NCBI GenBank assembly: GCA_016717335.1
Contig: JADKFS010000003.1
Location: 62,001-126,000 of the forward strand
Direction: 5' to 3'
Source of the DNA: Candidatus Ribeiella danica
Lineage (GTDB): Bacteria > Chloroflexota > Chloroflexia > Chloroflexales > Roseiflexaceae
Length of the DNA stretch: 64,000 nucleotides
Part shown: positions 1 through 7,596 of the stretch, piece after piece
Position numbering within the stretch: position 1 is the stretch's first letter
How the letters are laid out: each line of letters starts with the position of its first letter
Translations under genes and position numbers: made by a program
Notes under the pieces: model-generated
Database searches by the model: none
Told to the model about the DNA's origin: nothing
The model's input: only the letters and a program-made list of their open reading frames with translations

Positions 1-590
1 TCGGCCAGCAGCGTCGAGAGCGCCGAGGTGCTGATCTCCGGGTCGGTGTGGCCCCAGCTGAAGCGGCCCCACTCGGGGTGGCTGAACTTGCCCCAGCCCT
101 GCGGGTCGTTGATCAGCGCCAGCATGTCGGACCAGCCGATCGGCTGGTTCGGCCAGCCCATCGCCTCGGCCATCGGCTTCCACATCGAGATGACCACAGG
201 AGTCAGCACCAGCGGGCGGGACGAGACCGCGATGTTCGGGTTGCCGCTCTCCTGCTTCAGCACCTCCAGCCAGGTCGATGCCGAAGGCGACCAGATGGTC
301 GTTTTGAGCTGGCCGTTCTTGATCTCGGTGCGGGCCGCCCCGCTCGACTTGTTGATCCCTTCGACGAAGACTGGCTGGCCGTTGGCCTTGGTGTTGCTGG
401 CGTTGAACGCGGCGATCCGGTCTTTGAGCCAGCCCTCTTTCTCGGGGCTGTAGGCGATGTTGATCGTAATCGCGTTGCTGGGCGCCTGGGGCGTGCCGCT
501 ATCGGCGCCGCCGATGCCGGGCACGCCGCCGCAGGCCGCCAGCGCGGCGCTGAACATCATCAGGAGCAGCAGGAGCGCGGTTTTTCGCAT
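1..590 (-). CDS. Extracellular solute-binding lipoprotein, N-terminal part (cut by window edge)
   Basis: The reading frame starts at 590 and is still open at base 1, so only about 196 residues are visible. The N-terminus has Lys/Arg, a long Leu/Met hydrophobic stretch and a lipobox LAAC with Cys20, so it is a surface-anchored lipoprotein. The following segment (ITINIAYSPEKEGWLKDRI and onward) resembles periplasmic-binding folds of the SBP_bac_11 type, which in Chloroflexota are often fused to a C-terminal von Willebrand A domain; that part would lie outside the window. The start is supported by AAGGAG eight bases upstream. The ligand is unknown. It is transcribed away from the pterin-synthase-like gene, and a pair of strong hairpins lies between them. 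Confidence is good for a binding lipoprotein and low for the subtype. Confidence 0.75.
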   Translation of the reverse strand, partial: MRKTALLLLLMMFSAALAACGGVPGIGGADSGTPQAPSNAITINIAYSPEKEGWLKDRIAAFNASNTKANGQPVFVEGINKSSGAARTEIKNGQLKTTIWSPSASTWLEVLKQESGNPNIAVSSRPLVLTPVVISMWKPMAEAMGWPNQPIGWSDMLALINDPQGWGKFSHPEWGRFSWGHTDPEISTSALSTLLA

Positions 591-678
591 GGATCGACTC
601 CTTGAAGTAGTAGGTGATAGACGGTCATGCACATCGCTGCCAGGCGAAACCATGTCTTCGACAAGGCTCTTGCGAACC

Positions 679-783
679 TTACAGTTTCGGGTGGGGGTCT
701 GGGGCGGGCGAAGCCCGCCCCAGACCCCCACCTTGGGGAGGTGTGGAGGGGCCTTCGGCCCCTCCACACCTCCCCAACTGTAA
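679..783. repeat. Nested inverted repeat with two long perfect hairpins
   Basis: An outer 8-bp inverted repeat (TTACAGTT / AACTGTAA) encloses two hairpins with three-base loops. The first is at 690-732 with a 20-bp perfect stem. The second is at 733-777 with a 21-bp stem. A degenerate direct repeat of about 28 bp flanks the whole unit (629-657 and 788-815, sharing the core CGAAACCA). It lies between two divergently transcribed genes, so simple termination is unlikely; a mobile palindromic element is more plausible. Confidence 0.75.
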
Positions 784-863
784 AACTGATCGCTGCCAAG
801 CGAAACCAAGTCTTACGCGTATAATAGCACGTCCAACAGCCGCATTACAAGCAGGGGGAGAGC

Positions 864-1355
864 ATGAGCGCCTACCGTGTCCATATCAGCAAAGATAACC
901 TGATCTTCGCCGCGGGCCACTTCGTCTCGTACGACGGCGATAAGGTCGAGCCGCTGCACGGCCATAACTACCGCTTCAGCGTCACGGTCGAGGGGCCGAT
1001 CGAGGAGAACGCCTATGTGTTCAACTTCGTCACGCTGAAGCGGATGATGAAGCGCGTGGCCGACGAGCTGGATCACCGCATGCTGCTGCCGCGCGACAAT
1101 CCGCTGATCGCCGTCGAGCCCCAGCCCGACGGCGGTATCGTCGTGCGCGCGCAGGGCCGCTGGTATCGCTTCCCGCAGGAGGATGTCGTGATCTTGCCGC
1201 TGCCGAACACCACGGTCGAGATGCTGGCGCGGCACCTGTGCGGCCGGCTGCGCCAGGAGCTTGCCGCGCGCGCCGACGCCGCGCACCTCAGCGCGATCGA
1301 GGTCGCGGTCGAGGAGACCTTCGGGCAGATGGGGGTGTATCGCGAGGATCTGTGA
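864..1355 (+). CDS. 6-pyruvoyl-tetrahydropterin synthase / QueD-family enzyme
   Basis: 163 residues, the usual size of the family. Members act on 7,8-dihydroneopterin triphosphate in pterin or queuosine (6-carboxytetrahydropterin) synthesis. The zinc ligands are visible as His19 (AAGHF) and His32/His34 (PLHGHNY), and the conserved C-terminal acidic stretch VEETF is present. The catalytic Cys usually found a few residues before HGH is absent; the local sequence is KVEPLHGH, with Glu29 near that position. This resembles the PTPS-III variants in which Glu replaces Cys. The start ATG has GGGGGAG just upstream. There are no queuosine or folate genes beside it, so the pathway cannot be fixed from context. 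The family call is firm; the exact reaction is open. Confidence 0.85.
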   Translation: MSAYRVHISKDNLIFAAGHFVSYDGDKVEPLHGHNYRFSVTVEGPIEENAYVFNFVTLKRMMKRVADELDHRMLLPRDNPLIAVEPQPDGGIVVRAQGRWYRFPQEDVVILPLPNTTVEMLARHLCGRLRQELAARADAAHLSAIEVAVEETFGQMGVYREDL

Positions 1356-1367
1356 GCGTTATCGCGT

Positions 1368-1429
1368 GAGACGACCGACGATCGGCGATTCGCATCGCCC
1401 ATCGTCGATCGTCGGTCGCCCCGTCTCGT
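1368..1429. repeat. Palindromic repeat between convergent genes
   Basis: GAGACGACCGACGATCG on the left is mirrored by CGATCGTCGGT and CCGTCTC on the right, with a short central loop. It sits between the pterin-synthase-like gene and the convergent Calx-beta gene and could also work as a bidirectional terminator. Its GACC/GACGA composition resembles the other ACCAACGAC-type palindromes of this window. Confidence 0.55.
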
Positions 1430-1479
1430 AGAGCTGTGGGGCGGCGAGCATCTCCGGCGCGCCCGCCCGGCTCTGTGTG

Positions 1480-3978
1480 CTACCGGCTGATCAGCCCGAT
1501 GTACACCAGGTGCTGCGGCGCCTCCCCCACGTCGACGATCGTGCCTACGCCCGTGCTCCTTATCAACGTCGTGTTGACGGCGTTGCCCAGGTTGACGAAG
1601 AACGTCTCGCTCGCCTCGGTCAGCGTGTCGGCGATGATCGGGATCGCGATCGTCGCGCTGGTTCTGCCCGGCAGGATTGTCAGCATTCCCGACTGGGCCT
1701 GGTAGTCGGCCCCGGCCGTCGCGCTGCCGTCGGCGGTCTGGTAGTCGACCGTGATGGTCTTGCCGCTCGGCGCCGACAGGCTTACGGTAAATATCGCGAC
1801 GAGCGGCCCGCCGGAGTCCGTCACGACCGGCGCGTTGCTGATGATCATCGTCGGCGGCAGATCGTCGTCCAGAATCGCCCCGGTCGCCACGCCGCCGACG
1901 ATCGTTGCGCTAGTCGCCCCGGTCAGCCGGACGGTGAAGGTCTCATCGCCCTCGTCCAGCGGGTCGTCGACGATTGGCACGTTGATCGTCTGCGGCGCGG
2001 TGCTGTTGGGCGGGAAGGTCACAGCGAGCGTGGTGGGCACCTGGAAATCGCTGCCGGCCAAGGCGGTATCGCCCGTGACGGTATAGGCGACCGTCACGCT
2101 CTGCGGGCTGGGGGCCGAGAGGCTGACGAGAAATGCCGCGCTGGCGCCGATCCCTTCTGTCACGCTGCTGCCGGCGATCGTGACCGTCGGTACGCCGGCG
2201 GTGCTGGTGATCGTGCCCTGGCCGCGCCCTTTCGCGACCGCGACGTTGGCTGGGCTGCTCAGGTCGACGAAGAACGTCTCGTTTGGCTCGACGGTCTGGT
2301 CGCTGTTGACTGGAATCGTGATCTGCTTGGAGGTCTCACCCGGCAGCAGCGCTACTGTGTCGGCGCGCGCCTGGTAGTCGGCCCCGGCTATCGCGGTGCC
2401 GTCGGCGGTCGCGTAGCTCACGCTGATCGGCTTGCCGCTGGCGGCCGAGAGCAAGACGGTGAACGTCGCGTTGCTGGCGCCGCTAGCCGGCTCGGCCACG
2501 GCCACGTCGTCGATCGCGATCGTGGGCGCCAGGTCGTCGTCGAGGATCGTCCCGACGCCCTGGCTCTTCACGATCGTCGCGCTGGCCGCGCTGCTCAGGT
2601 TGAGCGTGAAGGACTCGTCGTCCTCGTCGAGCGTGTCGCCCTTCACCGCGACGCTTACGTTCAGCGATTGGACGCCGGGCTGGAAGGTGAGCGTCGACAG
2701 CTTCAGCGCGGTGTAGTCGGTCCCGGCCTTCGCCGTGCTGTCGGCGGTCTGGTACTTGACGGTGACGGTCTTGCCGCTGAGCGCGGAGAGCGAGACGGTG
2801 AAGAGCATGTTGACGGTGCTGGAGTTGCCCTCGATCACCTGCTGGTCGTCGATGCTGAGCGTCGGCGGCAGGTCGTCGTCGAGGATCGTTCCGACGCCGC
2901 GGCTGTCGGCGATGGTGGCGTTGACCGGGCTCGACAGGTCGACGTTGAAGGTCTCGTCCAGCTCGTCGAGCGCGTCGCCGACGACCTTCACGGTGACCGG
3001 CTGCGAGAGCTGGCCGGCCGGGATGGTGACCGTCCCCGACTGGGCCTGGTAGTCCGCGCCGGCGGCGGCGCTGCCGTTCGAGGTGGCGTAGCTCACCGTC
3101 ACGTCCTGCGGGCTCATCGCCGAGAGTGATACCGTGAACGTGAGGTCGCTCAGGCTGGCGCTGCCCTCCAGCAGAGGCACGTCGTTGATCTTGATCTGCG
3201 GCAGGTCGTCGTCGAGGATCGTGCCGACGCCCTGGCTATCGGCGATGGTGGCGTTGACCGGGCTGGACAGGTCGACGTTGAAGGTCTCGTCCAGCTCGTC
3301 GAGCGCGTCGCCGACGATCTTCACGGTGACCGGCTGCGAGAGCTGGCCGGCCGGGATGGTGACTATCCCGGACTGGGCCTGGTAGTCGGCGCCGGCGGCG
3401 GCGCTGCTGTTCGAAGTCGCATAGCTCACCGTCACATCCTGCGGGCTGATCGCCGAGAGCGACACCGTGAAGGTGAGGTCGGCCAGACCGATGTTGCCCT
3501 CGGTCGCCTGCTTGTCGTCGATACTGATCGCAGGAAACGTGTCGTCGTTCACGATCGTGGCCTGGCCCTGGCTGTCGCCGATGGTGGCGTTGCTCGGGCT
3601 GGTCAGGTTGACCGCAAAGGTCTCGTTCGCCTCGGGGATCGTGTCGCCGTTCACCGTAACGGTGAGGGTCGCCTGCTGCTGGTTGGCGGGGATGCTGAGC
3701 GTGCCCGAGCGCGCGACGTAGTCGCTGCCGGATGTCGCCGTGCCATTAGCGGTCGCGTAGCTCACCGTCACGGTCTTGTTCGTGGTGGTCGAGAGCAAGA
3801 TCGTGAAGGTCGCGCTGGTGGCGCCCGCGTTGCCTTCGCCGACGCTTATGTCGTTGATAGTGATCGCCGGGGTAGTCGCCGCCGCGAGGGGGGCTGGCCT
3901 GGCCAACAGCGACAGCGCGAATAGCGCGAGCAGAAGACCGACCGCCTGGGTGAGACGTGATACGTAGTGGCTAGACAT
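1480..3978 (-). CDS. Secreted protein with seven Calx-beta repeats
   Basis: 832 residues from the preferred start. A hydrophobic signal segment at about residues 8-33 (AVGLLLALFALSLL) is followed by seven tandem Calx-beta domains of about 110 residues. Each begins like ITINDISVGEGN, contains a VSYATANGTA-type strand and a GDTIPEANETF-type acidic Ca-binding turn, and most end in a DDD-type acidic linker. Repeats two and three are nearly identical, including at DNA level. Calx-beta domains bind calcium and are found in adhesion and extracellular proteins; no enzymatic domain is visible, so a surface or matrix role is inferred. A start at 3978 is preferred because AAGGA lies about nine bases upstream; an ATG nine codons earlier (4005) is possible. 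There is no obvious C-terminal anchor. Confidence 0.85.
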   Translation of the reverse strand: MSSHYVSRLTQAVGLLLALFALSLLARPAPLAAATTPAITINDISVGEGNAGATSATFTILLSTTTNKTVTVSYATANGTATSGSDYVARSGTLSIPANQQQATLTVTVNGDTIPEANETFAVNLTSPSNATIGDSQGQATIVNDDTFPAISIDDKQATEGNIGLADLTFTVSLSAISPQDVTVSYATSNSSAAAGADYQAQSGIVTIPAGQLSQPVTVKIVGDALDELDETFNVDLSSPVNATIADSQGVGTILDDDLPQIKINDVPLLEGSASLSDLTFTVSLSAMSPQDVTVSYATSNGSAAAGADYQAQSGTVTIPAGQLSQPVTVKVVGDALDELDETFNVDLSSPVNATIADSRGVGTILDDDLPPTLSIDDQQVIEGNSSTVNMLFTVSLSALSGKTVTVKYQTADSTAKAGTDYTALKLSTLTFQPGVQSLNVSVAVKGDTLDEDDESFTLNLSSAASATIVKSQGVGTILDDDLAPTIAIDDVAVAEPASGASNATFTVLLSAASGKPISVSYATADGTAIAGADYQARADTVALLPGETSKQITIPVNSDQTVEPNETFFVDLSSPANVAVAKGRGQGTITSTAGVPTVTIAGSSVTEGIGASAAFLVSLSAPSPQSVTVAYTVTGDTALAGSDFQVPTTLAVTFPPNSTAPQTINVPIVDDPLDEGDETFTVRLTGATSATIVGGVATGAILDDDLPPTMIISNAPVVTDSGGPLVAIFTVSLSAPSGKTITVDYQTADGSATAGADYQAQSGMLTILPGRTSATIAIPIIADTLTEASETFFVNLGNAVNTTLIRSTGVGTIVDVGEAPQHLVYIGLISR

Positions 3979-4230
3979 CACCTGATTCCTTGGCCCTGCA
4001 CACACTGGCGCACAGCTTTACAGCTCACATGAGCGAACGTTAAATAGTGGAACGGGGTGGATTACAACAGAGTATAGCCTGCCACCCACTCGTCGTCTAT
4101 TACTATCTTCTCATCCACGCCGAACGCTGCGGGCCGCTGTGTCGCCGAATCTCCTATTGCTACACGCTGTCTCACTCCATGTTGCCGCCAGCTGAAGTAA
4201 CACTTTGTTCATCGACCCCTGATCGCCTGG
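3979..4230. other. Intergenic gap between two minus-strand genes
   Basis: Lower in GC than its surroundings, consistent with holding the promoter of the Calx-beta gene. No convincing paired -35/-10 boxes, repeat or small gene were seen. Confidence 0.3.
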
Positions 4231-5571
4231 CTAACGCCCCCTGCTTGCCGCCGCGATCGCCAGGCCCGAGGCCACGCCCGTGAAGACATCCATCTCCTGG
4301 AGCTTCTCGGCGCCGAACTTCTCGGCCAGCATCCGCACGAAGCGTGGGATGCGCGAGGAGCCGCCGGTGCGCAGCACCACGTCGATATCGGCGTGGTCGA
4401 GCCCCGCGGTCGCCATCGCCCGGTCGACGCAGGCCGCCACTGCGCGCACGTCCGGCCCGATCAGCCGCTCGAAGTCCCATCGCTCCAGCGTGTCGCTGAA
4501 CTTGATGCCCGGCGCGTCCATCGCCAGCGTGGTGCTGCGCGTGTCGCTCAGGCGCACCTTGGCGCGCTCGATCTCCTCGTAGAGCGGCAGGCCGTAGTTC
4601 TGGCGCACCAGCGCCTGCAGCGCGCGCAGCTCGTCCGGCCTGTCGCTGCTCCGGACGGCCTCGTCGATGATCCGCAGGTAGCGCGGCTGAGTCAGGTCGA
4701 CGATCGTCTGCCACTCGCCCAGGTGGTCGAGCAAGACCGCCGGCAGCGCCATCTTGCGCGGGCCGAGCGTCGCCCCGGCGCCGAAGTGGGTCAGCAGCTT
4801 GCCCATCACAATCCGGCGATCCATCAGGTCGCCGCCGATCGGCACGCCGTCGGTCGCCAGCACCTCGCGGGCGCCGCGCTCGTCGATCCGCATCACCGTG
4901 ACGTCGAGCGTGCCGCCGCCGAAGTCGAACACCAGCACGTGCTGCTCGCCGTGTGCGGTCGAGGCGTACGAGAGCGCCGCCGCGGTCGGCTCGGGCAGGA
5001 ACTCGAACGGCGGCAGCCCGGCCTCCTCGCCGGCGCGGCGCATCCGCTCGACCGCCCGCGCGTCGACCTCGGGGTCGGTCGAGTAGTGGACCGGCCGCCC
5101 GAGCATCATGCTGGTGACCTTGGCGCCTAGCTCCTCCTCGATCCGCCGCAGGATGATCCGCAGCACGACCGCGATCAGCGTCTCGAGCGTGTAGCGCGTG
5201 CCGAACACGTCGGTGCCGGTGAACGAGCTATCGCGCAGGTGGCTCTTGAGCGACTGGAACAGCCGCCCGGGCGCGTTCGAATCGACGACCGCGTAGAGCG
5301 CCTGGACCACCGTCCCGACGTCGGCGAGCGTGACCTCGGCGTCGCCGAGGTAGCGCCACTCGTACTCGATCTCGCGCCCGACGTTGCCCTGTGTGAAGCG
5401 ATCGATCGCCGCGCGCCCCACGAACGGCACGCCCTCGCGCGTGATGAACAGAGTCGATCGCATGATCGCCGGCGCGCTGTTGACAGGATCGAGGTCGAGC
5501 AGGCGGACCCGCGCGCCGTCGTACACGGCCGCGCTGGAGTTTGTCGTGCCGAAGTCAAGTCCGACATGCAT
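4231..5571 (-). CDS. Short Hsp70-like chaperone ATPase (YegD-type)
   Basis: 446 residues covering essentially only the actin/Hsp70 ATPase fold. The phosphate-1 loop is DFGTTNSS (residues 6-13), the phosphate-2 loop is VFDFGGGTLDVTV, and the adenosine motif near the C-terminus is RTGGSSRIP. Canonical DnaK is about 630 residues and has a substrate-binding domain and lid. Both are missing here, as in the YegD subfamily. The role is probably ATP-dependent handling of a dedicated client, which is unknown. GGAAGGAG lies about eight bases before the ATG. No DnaJ or GrpE partner is nearby. Confidence 0.85.
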   Translation of the reverse strand: MHVGLDFGTTNSSAAVYDGARVRLLDLDPVNSAPAIMRSTLFITREGVPFVGRAAIDRFTQGNVGREIEYEWRYLGDAEVTLADVGTVVQALYAVVDSNAPGRLFQSLKSHLRDSSFTGTDVFGTRYTLETLIAVVLRIILRRIEEELGAKVTSMMLGRPVHYSTDPEVDARAVERMRRAGEEAGLPPFEFLPEPTAAALSYASTAHGEQHVLVFDFGGGTLDVTVMRIDERGAREVLATDGVPIGGDLMDRRIVMGKLLTHFGAGATLGPRKMALPAVLLDHLGEWQTIVDLTQPRYLRIIDEAVRSSDRPDELRALQALVRQNYGLPLYEEIERAKVRLSDTRSTTLAMDAPGIKFSDTLERWDFERLIGPDVRAVAACVDRAMATAGLDHADIDVVLRTGGSSRIPRFVRMLAEKFGAEKLQEMDVFTGVASGLAIAAASRGR

Positions 5572-5589
5572 AAGCGCTCTCCTTCCATG

Positions 5590-5625
5590 CCAGTAGTCAG
5601 TAGTCAGTAGTCAGTCAGGGGTCAT
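5590..5625. repeat. TAGTCAG-type short tandem repeat
   Basis: Several back-to-back copies of a 7-bp unit (GTAGTCA) lie immediately upstream of the Hsp70-like gene. The same unit occurs in the opposite orientation at 21737-21768. Confidence 0.7.
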
Positions 5626-5772
5626 CTAATAGCTTTCACGTGCTGGCGCACACGACAAAAGAGCCGCCGGCCAGGGCACAGCGACTTTACGAACGGGACA
5701 GGTCTCTTAAGCTGATGGCAGTGTACCCGATCTGGGCGCGGCGCGCAATCCGTCTTTGGGAGGAAGGGTGTG

Positions 5773-6090
5773 TTTCCGGGCGCTGCGCCCCCGGCCCCTC
5801 TCCGGCAAATCAGGCTGCCTCAGCTGCAAGCACCGCTGCAAGCACCGTGGCTCATACTCAGTACCATTCCTTGGGCGCGGGTTCCCCCGCTCTAGGAATA
5901 GTGCCAGGCATGCGCGCCAAGCATTCAGCAAGAGGCGGCATCATTTTGGGGTCCAGGGGCGCACGCCCCGGACGGGGGGTGGCGGGGGTGGCGACCCACC
6001 CCGCCCGCGGGGGCACGGGGGGCGCGCAGCCCCCTGGAAGCGGTCGGGCACGGTAACCTGCCCGCGGGGCGCGCAGCCCCCGCAAGCACA
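5773..6090 (+). repeat. Dispersed GC-rich repeat family A, copy 1
   Basis: Starts with a CGGGCGCTGCGCCC palindrome and CTCTCCGGCAAAT, passes through a less GC-rich core, then has GGCGGCAT, TTTTGGGGTCCAGGGGCGC and GC-rich palindromic ends. The same order of blocks occurs at 35795-36125 and 40797-41165, all in the same orientation. It fills most of the gap between the Hsp70-like gene and pyrE. No coding potential is supported. Confidence 0.75.
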
Positions 6091-6139
6091 ACCCGCGGTA
6101 TAATGCTCTGCGACCGCCGTCGTATAGAAAGGCTCTGTG

Positions 6140-6766
6140 ATGCCACCCCCCCAAGCGATCGCTCAGGCGCTGCTGCGCGCCGGCGCGGTTCACCTGCGCC
6201 CGGACGAGCCGTTTACCTTCGCCTCCGGTCTGCGCTCGCCGATCTACTGCGATAATCGGCTGCTGATCGGCGATATCGCGGCGCGGCGCCTCGTCACCGC
6301 CGCGTTCGTCGACGCCTGCGTGGGCGCCGAGATCGTCGCCGGCACGGCGACCGCCGGAATCCCCTGGGCCGCCTGGGCCGCCGAGGCGCTGGCCCTGCCG
6401 ATGGTCTACGTGCGCGGCGCGGCCAAGGGCCACGGGCGCGGCCGCCAGATCGAGGGCGCGAGCGTCGCGGGGCGCAAGCTGGTGCTGCTCGAAGATACGA
6501 TCAGCACCGGCGAGAGCGCGCTGGCAGCCGCCGCCGCGCTGCGCGCCGAGGGCGCCGAGCTGCTCGGCTGCGTCTGCATCTTCACCTGGGGCTGGCTGGC
6601 TACTGCCGAGGCCTTCGTGTCGGCCGCCGTGCCGCTCACCGCGCTGACCACGCTGGGCGTGCTGCTCGACGTCGCCGCGGCCGACGGCGCGCTCAGTGTC
6701 CCGCAGCGGGCGCTGGTCGAGGATTGGGTGGCGGACCCGCAGGGCTGGGGCGCGCGCCTGCCCTGA
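6140..6766 (+). CDS. pyrE: Orotate phosphoribosyltransferase
   Basis: About 208 residues. It converts orotate and PRPP to orotidine 5'-phosphate in pyrimidine synthesis. Family signatures seen are FASGLRSPIYCDNR near residue 28, YVRGAAKGHGRGRQIEG (the mobile loop with its Lys and Arg) and the PRPP-binding motif VLLEDTISTGES. The ATG at 6140 follows AAAGG by about seven bases; a GTG one codon earlier (6137) is an equal alternative. It stands alone, with repeat DNA on both sides and no other pyr gene in the window. The identification is firm. Confidence 0.93.
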   Translation: MPPPQAIAQALLRAGAVHLRPDEPFTFASGLRSPIYCDNRLLIGDIAARRLVTAAFVDACVGAEIVAGTATAGIPWAAWAAEALALPMVYVRGAAKGHGRGRQIEGASVAGRKLVLLEDTISTGESALAAAAALRAEGAELLGCVCIFTWGWLATAEAFVSAAVPLTALTTLGVLLDVAAADGALSVPQRALVEDWVADPQGWGARLP

Positions 6767-6810
6767 GCCGCACCCGCTCTCGCCCAGGCTGCGCGGGCCG
6801 AACGAAAGAA

Positions 6811-6838
6811 GCGTGAAACGCGCAATCACGTTTCACGC
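6811..6838. terminator. Perfect 10-bp palindrome between convergent genes
   Basis: GCGTGAAACG and CGTTTCACGC form a 10-bp stem with an 8-base loop just after pyrE. No clear U-run follows, so it may be a repeat remnant. The rest of 6839-7016 holds no supported gene. Confidence 0.4.
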
Positions 6839-7016
6839 CTCACACAGCTCGGCTGCGTACTGAAGTGCATCAGTCACGTATTCGAGATTTGCTCACGCAA
6901 AGCCGCAAATGAGGTTGGCTTTCTGATGCCTTCGCGAGCTTGGCGGCTTGGCGTGAGATGCTTCTGGCTTCAACTTGCGCTAGCCGCAACCTACAATCTG
7001 CAATCGGCAACTGCAC

Positions 7017-7274
7017 TTAGTGCTGGGCGTCTGCCGGCCCCGCAGCCGCGTGCTGGCTTGTCGCGACCGGCGTGCCGCGCGGCACATTCACGATCTCGGC
7101 CTCTTCGGCGCCCTCGTCGTGGTTGCTCGGCTCGCCGGCAGCGTGGACCTCGTCGGCATGGTCGGCCGCGTGGCCGTGCTGGTGCGCGCCGTACTCCGTC
7201 ACCAGGCTGGCGCGCTTGATCCGCCGGTCGTACTCGCGATAGACGACGTTGGCGATCGATTTGAAGACCCCCAT
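7017..7274 (-). CDS. Small histidine-rich hypothetical protein
   Basis: 85 residues. The start is set by GAGAGGGT upstream of the ATG and by a near-consensus promoter at 7345-7372; the frame is open further upstream, but that extension crosses the promoter. The N-terminal 30 residues (MGVFKSIANVVYREYDRRIK) are basic and could form a helix. The C-terminal part is Ala/Glu-rich with eight His (for example HQHGH, ADHADEVH), suggesting metal or heme binding, which is not proven. It is divergent from the heme locus, so a link to metal or heme handling is an idea only. No known family was recognised. Confidence 0.6.
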   Translation of the reverse strand: MGVFKSIANVVYREYDRRIKRASLVTEYGAHQHGHAADHADEVHAAGEPSNHDEGAEEAEIVNVPRGTPVATSQHAAAGPADAQH

Positions 7275-7344
7275 ATCAGTACCCTCTCGTATCATCGACT
7301 GGCAATGGTGCTCGTGATGCGCGTCTTTACGCTCAGCTAAGCCT

Positions 7345-7372
7345 ATTATACCGCAGTCGAATGAGATTGCAA
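7345..7372 (-). promoter_or_regulatory. Promoter for the His-rich small gene
   Basis: Reading the minus strand, TTGCAA (7372-7367), a 16-base spacer and a perfect TATAAT (7350-7345) lie about 70 bases upstream of the start codon at 7274. Confidence 0.65.
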
Positions 7373-7516
7373 CGCGCCGCACTCGCCCTCGGGCTCGTTC
7401 AGCGCGCCCCTGCCAGGTTTGTACCGCGGCGTTGCGCCCCGGTACAAACTGCCTCGAAGGAGGCTCCACAAGATCTGGAGAGAAATTGTAAAAGAAATGT
7501 ATCGACGATGCACATC

Positions 7517-7545
7517 TTGACATGCTCCAAAGAACCCCGCATAAT
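7517..7545 (+). promoter_or_regulatory. Probable promoter of the heme locus
   Basis: TTGACA (7517-7522), a 17-base spacer and CATAAT (7540-7545), about 50 bases before the first heme gene at 7597. The 7275-7596 gap is the divergent control region of the heme locus. Repeats of the type TTTGGTAGAT follow the promoter near 7564-7582. Confidence 0.7.
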
Positions 7546-7596
7546 ATGGTCAGATTTGAACAACTTTGGTAGATTTGGTAGATTCTAGAGACGGTA

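Noticed and set aside
1477..3129. Long plus-strand open frame opposite the Calx-beta gene
   Set aside because: High-GC shadow frame with Arg/Asp-rich composition and no domain; the minus-strand frame has clear repeated domains and a signal peptide.
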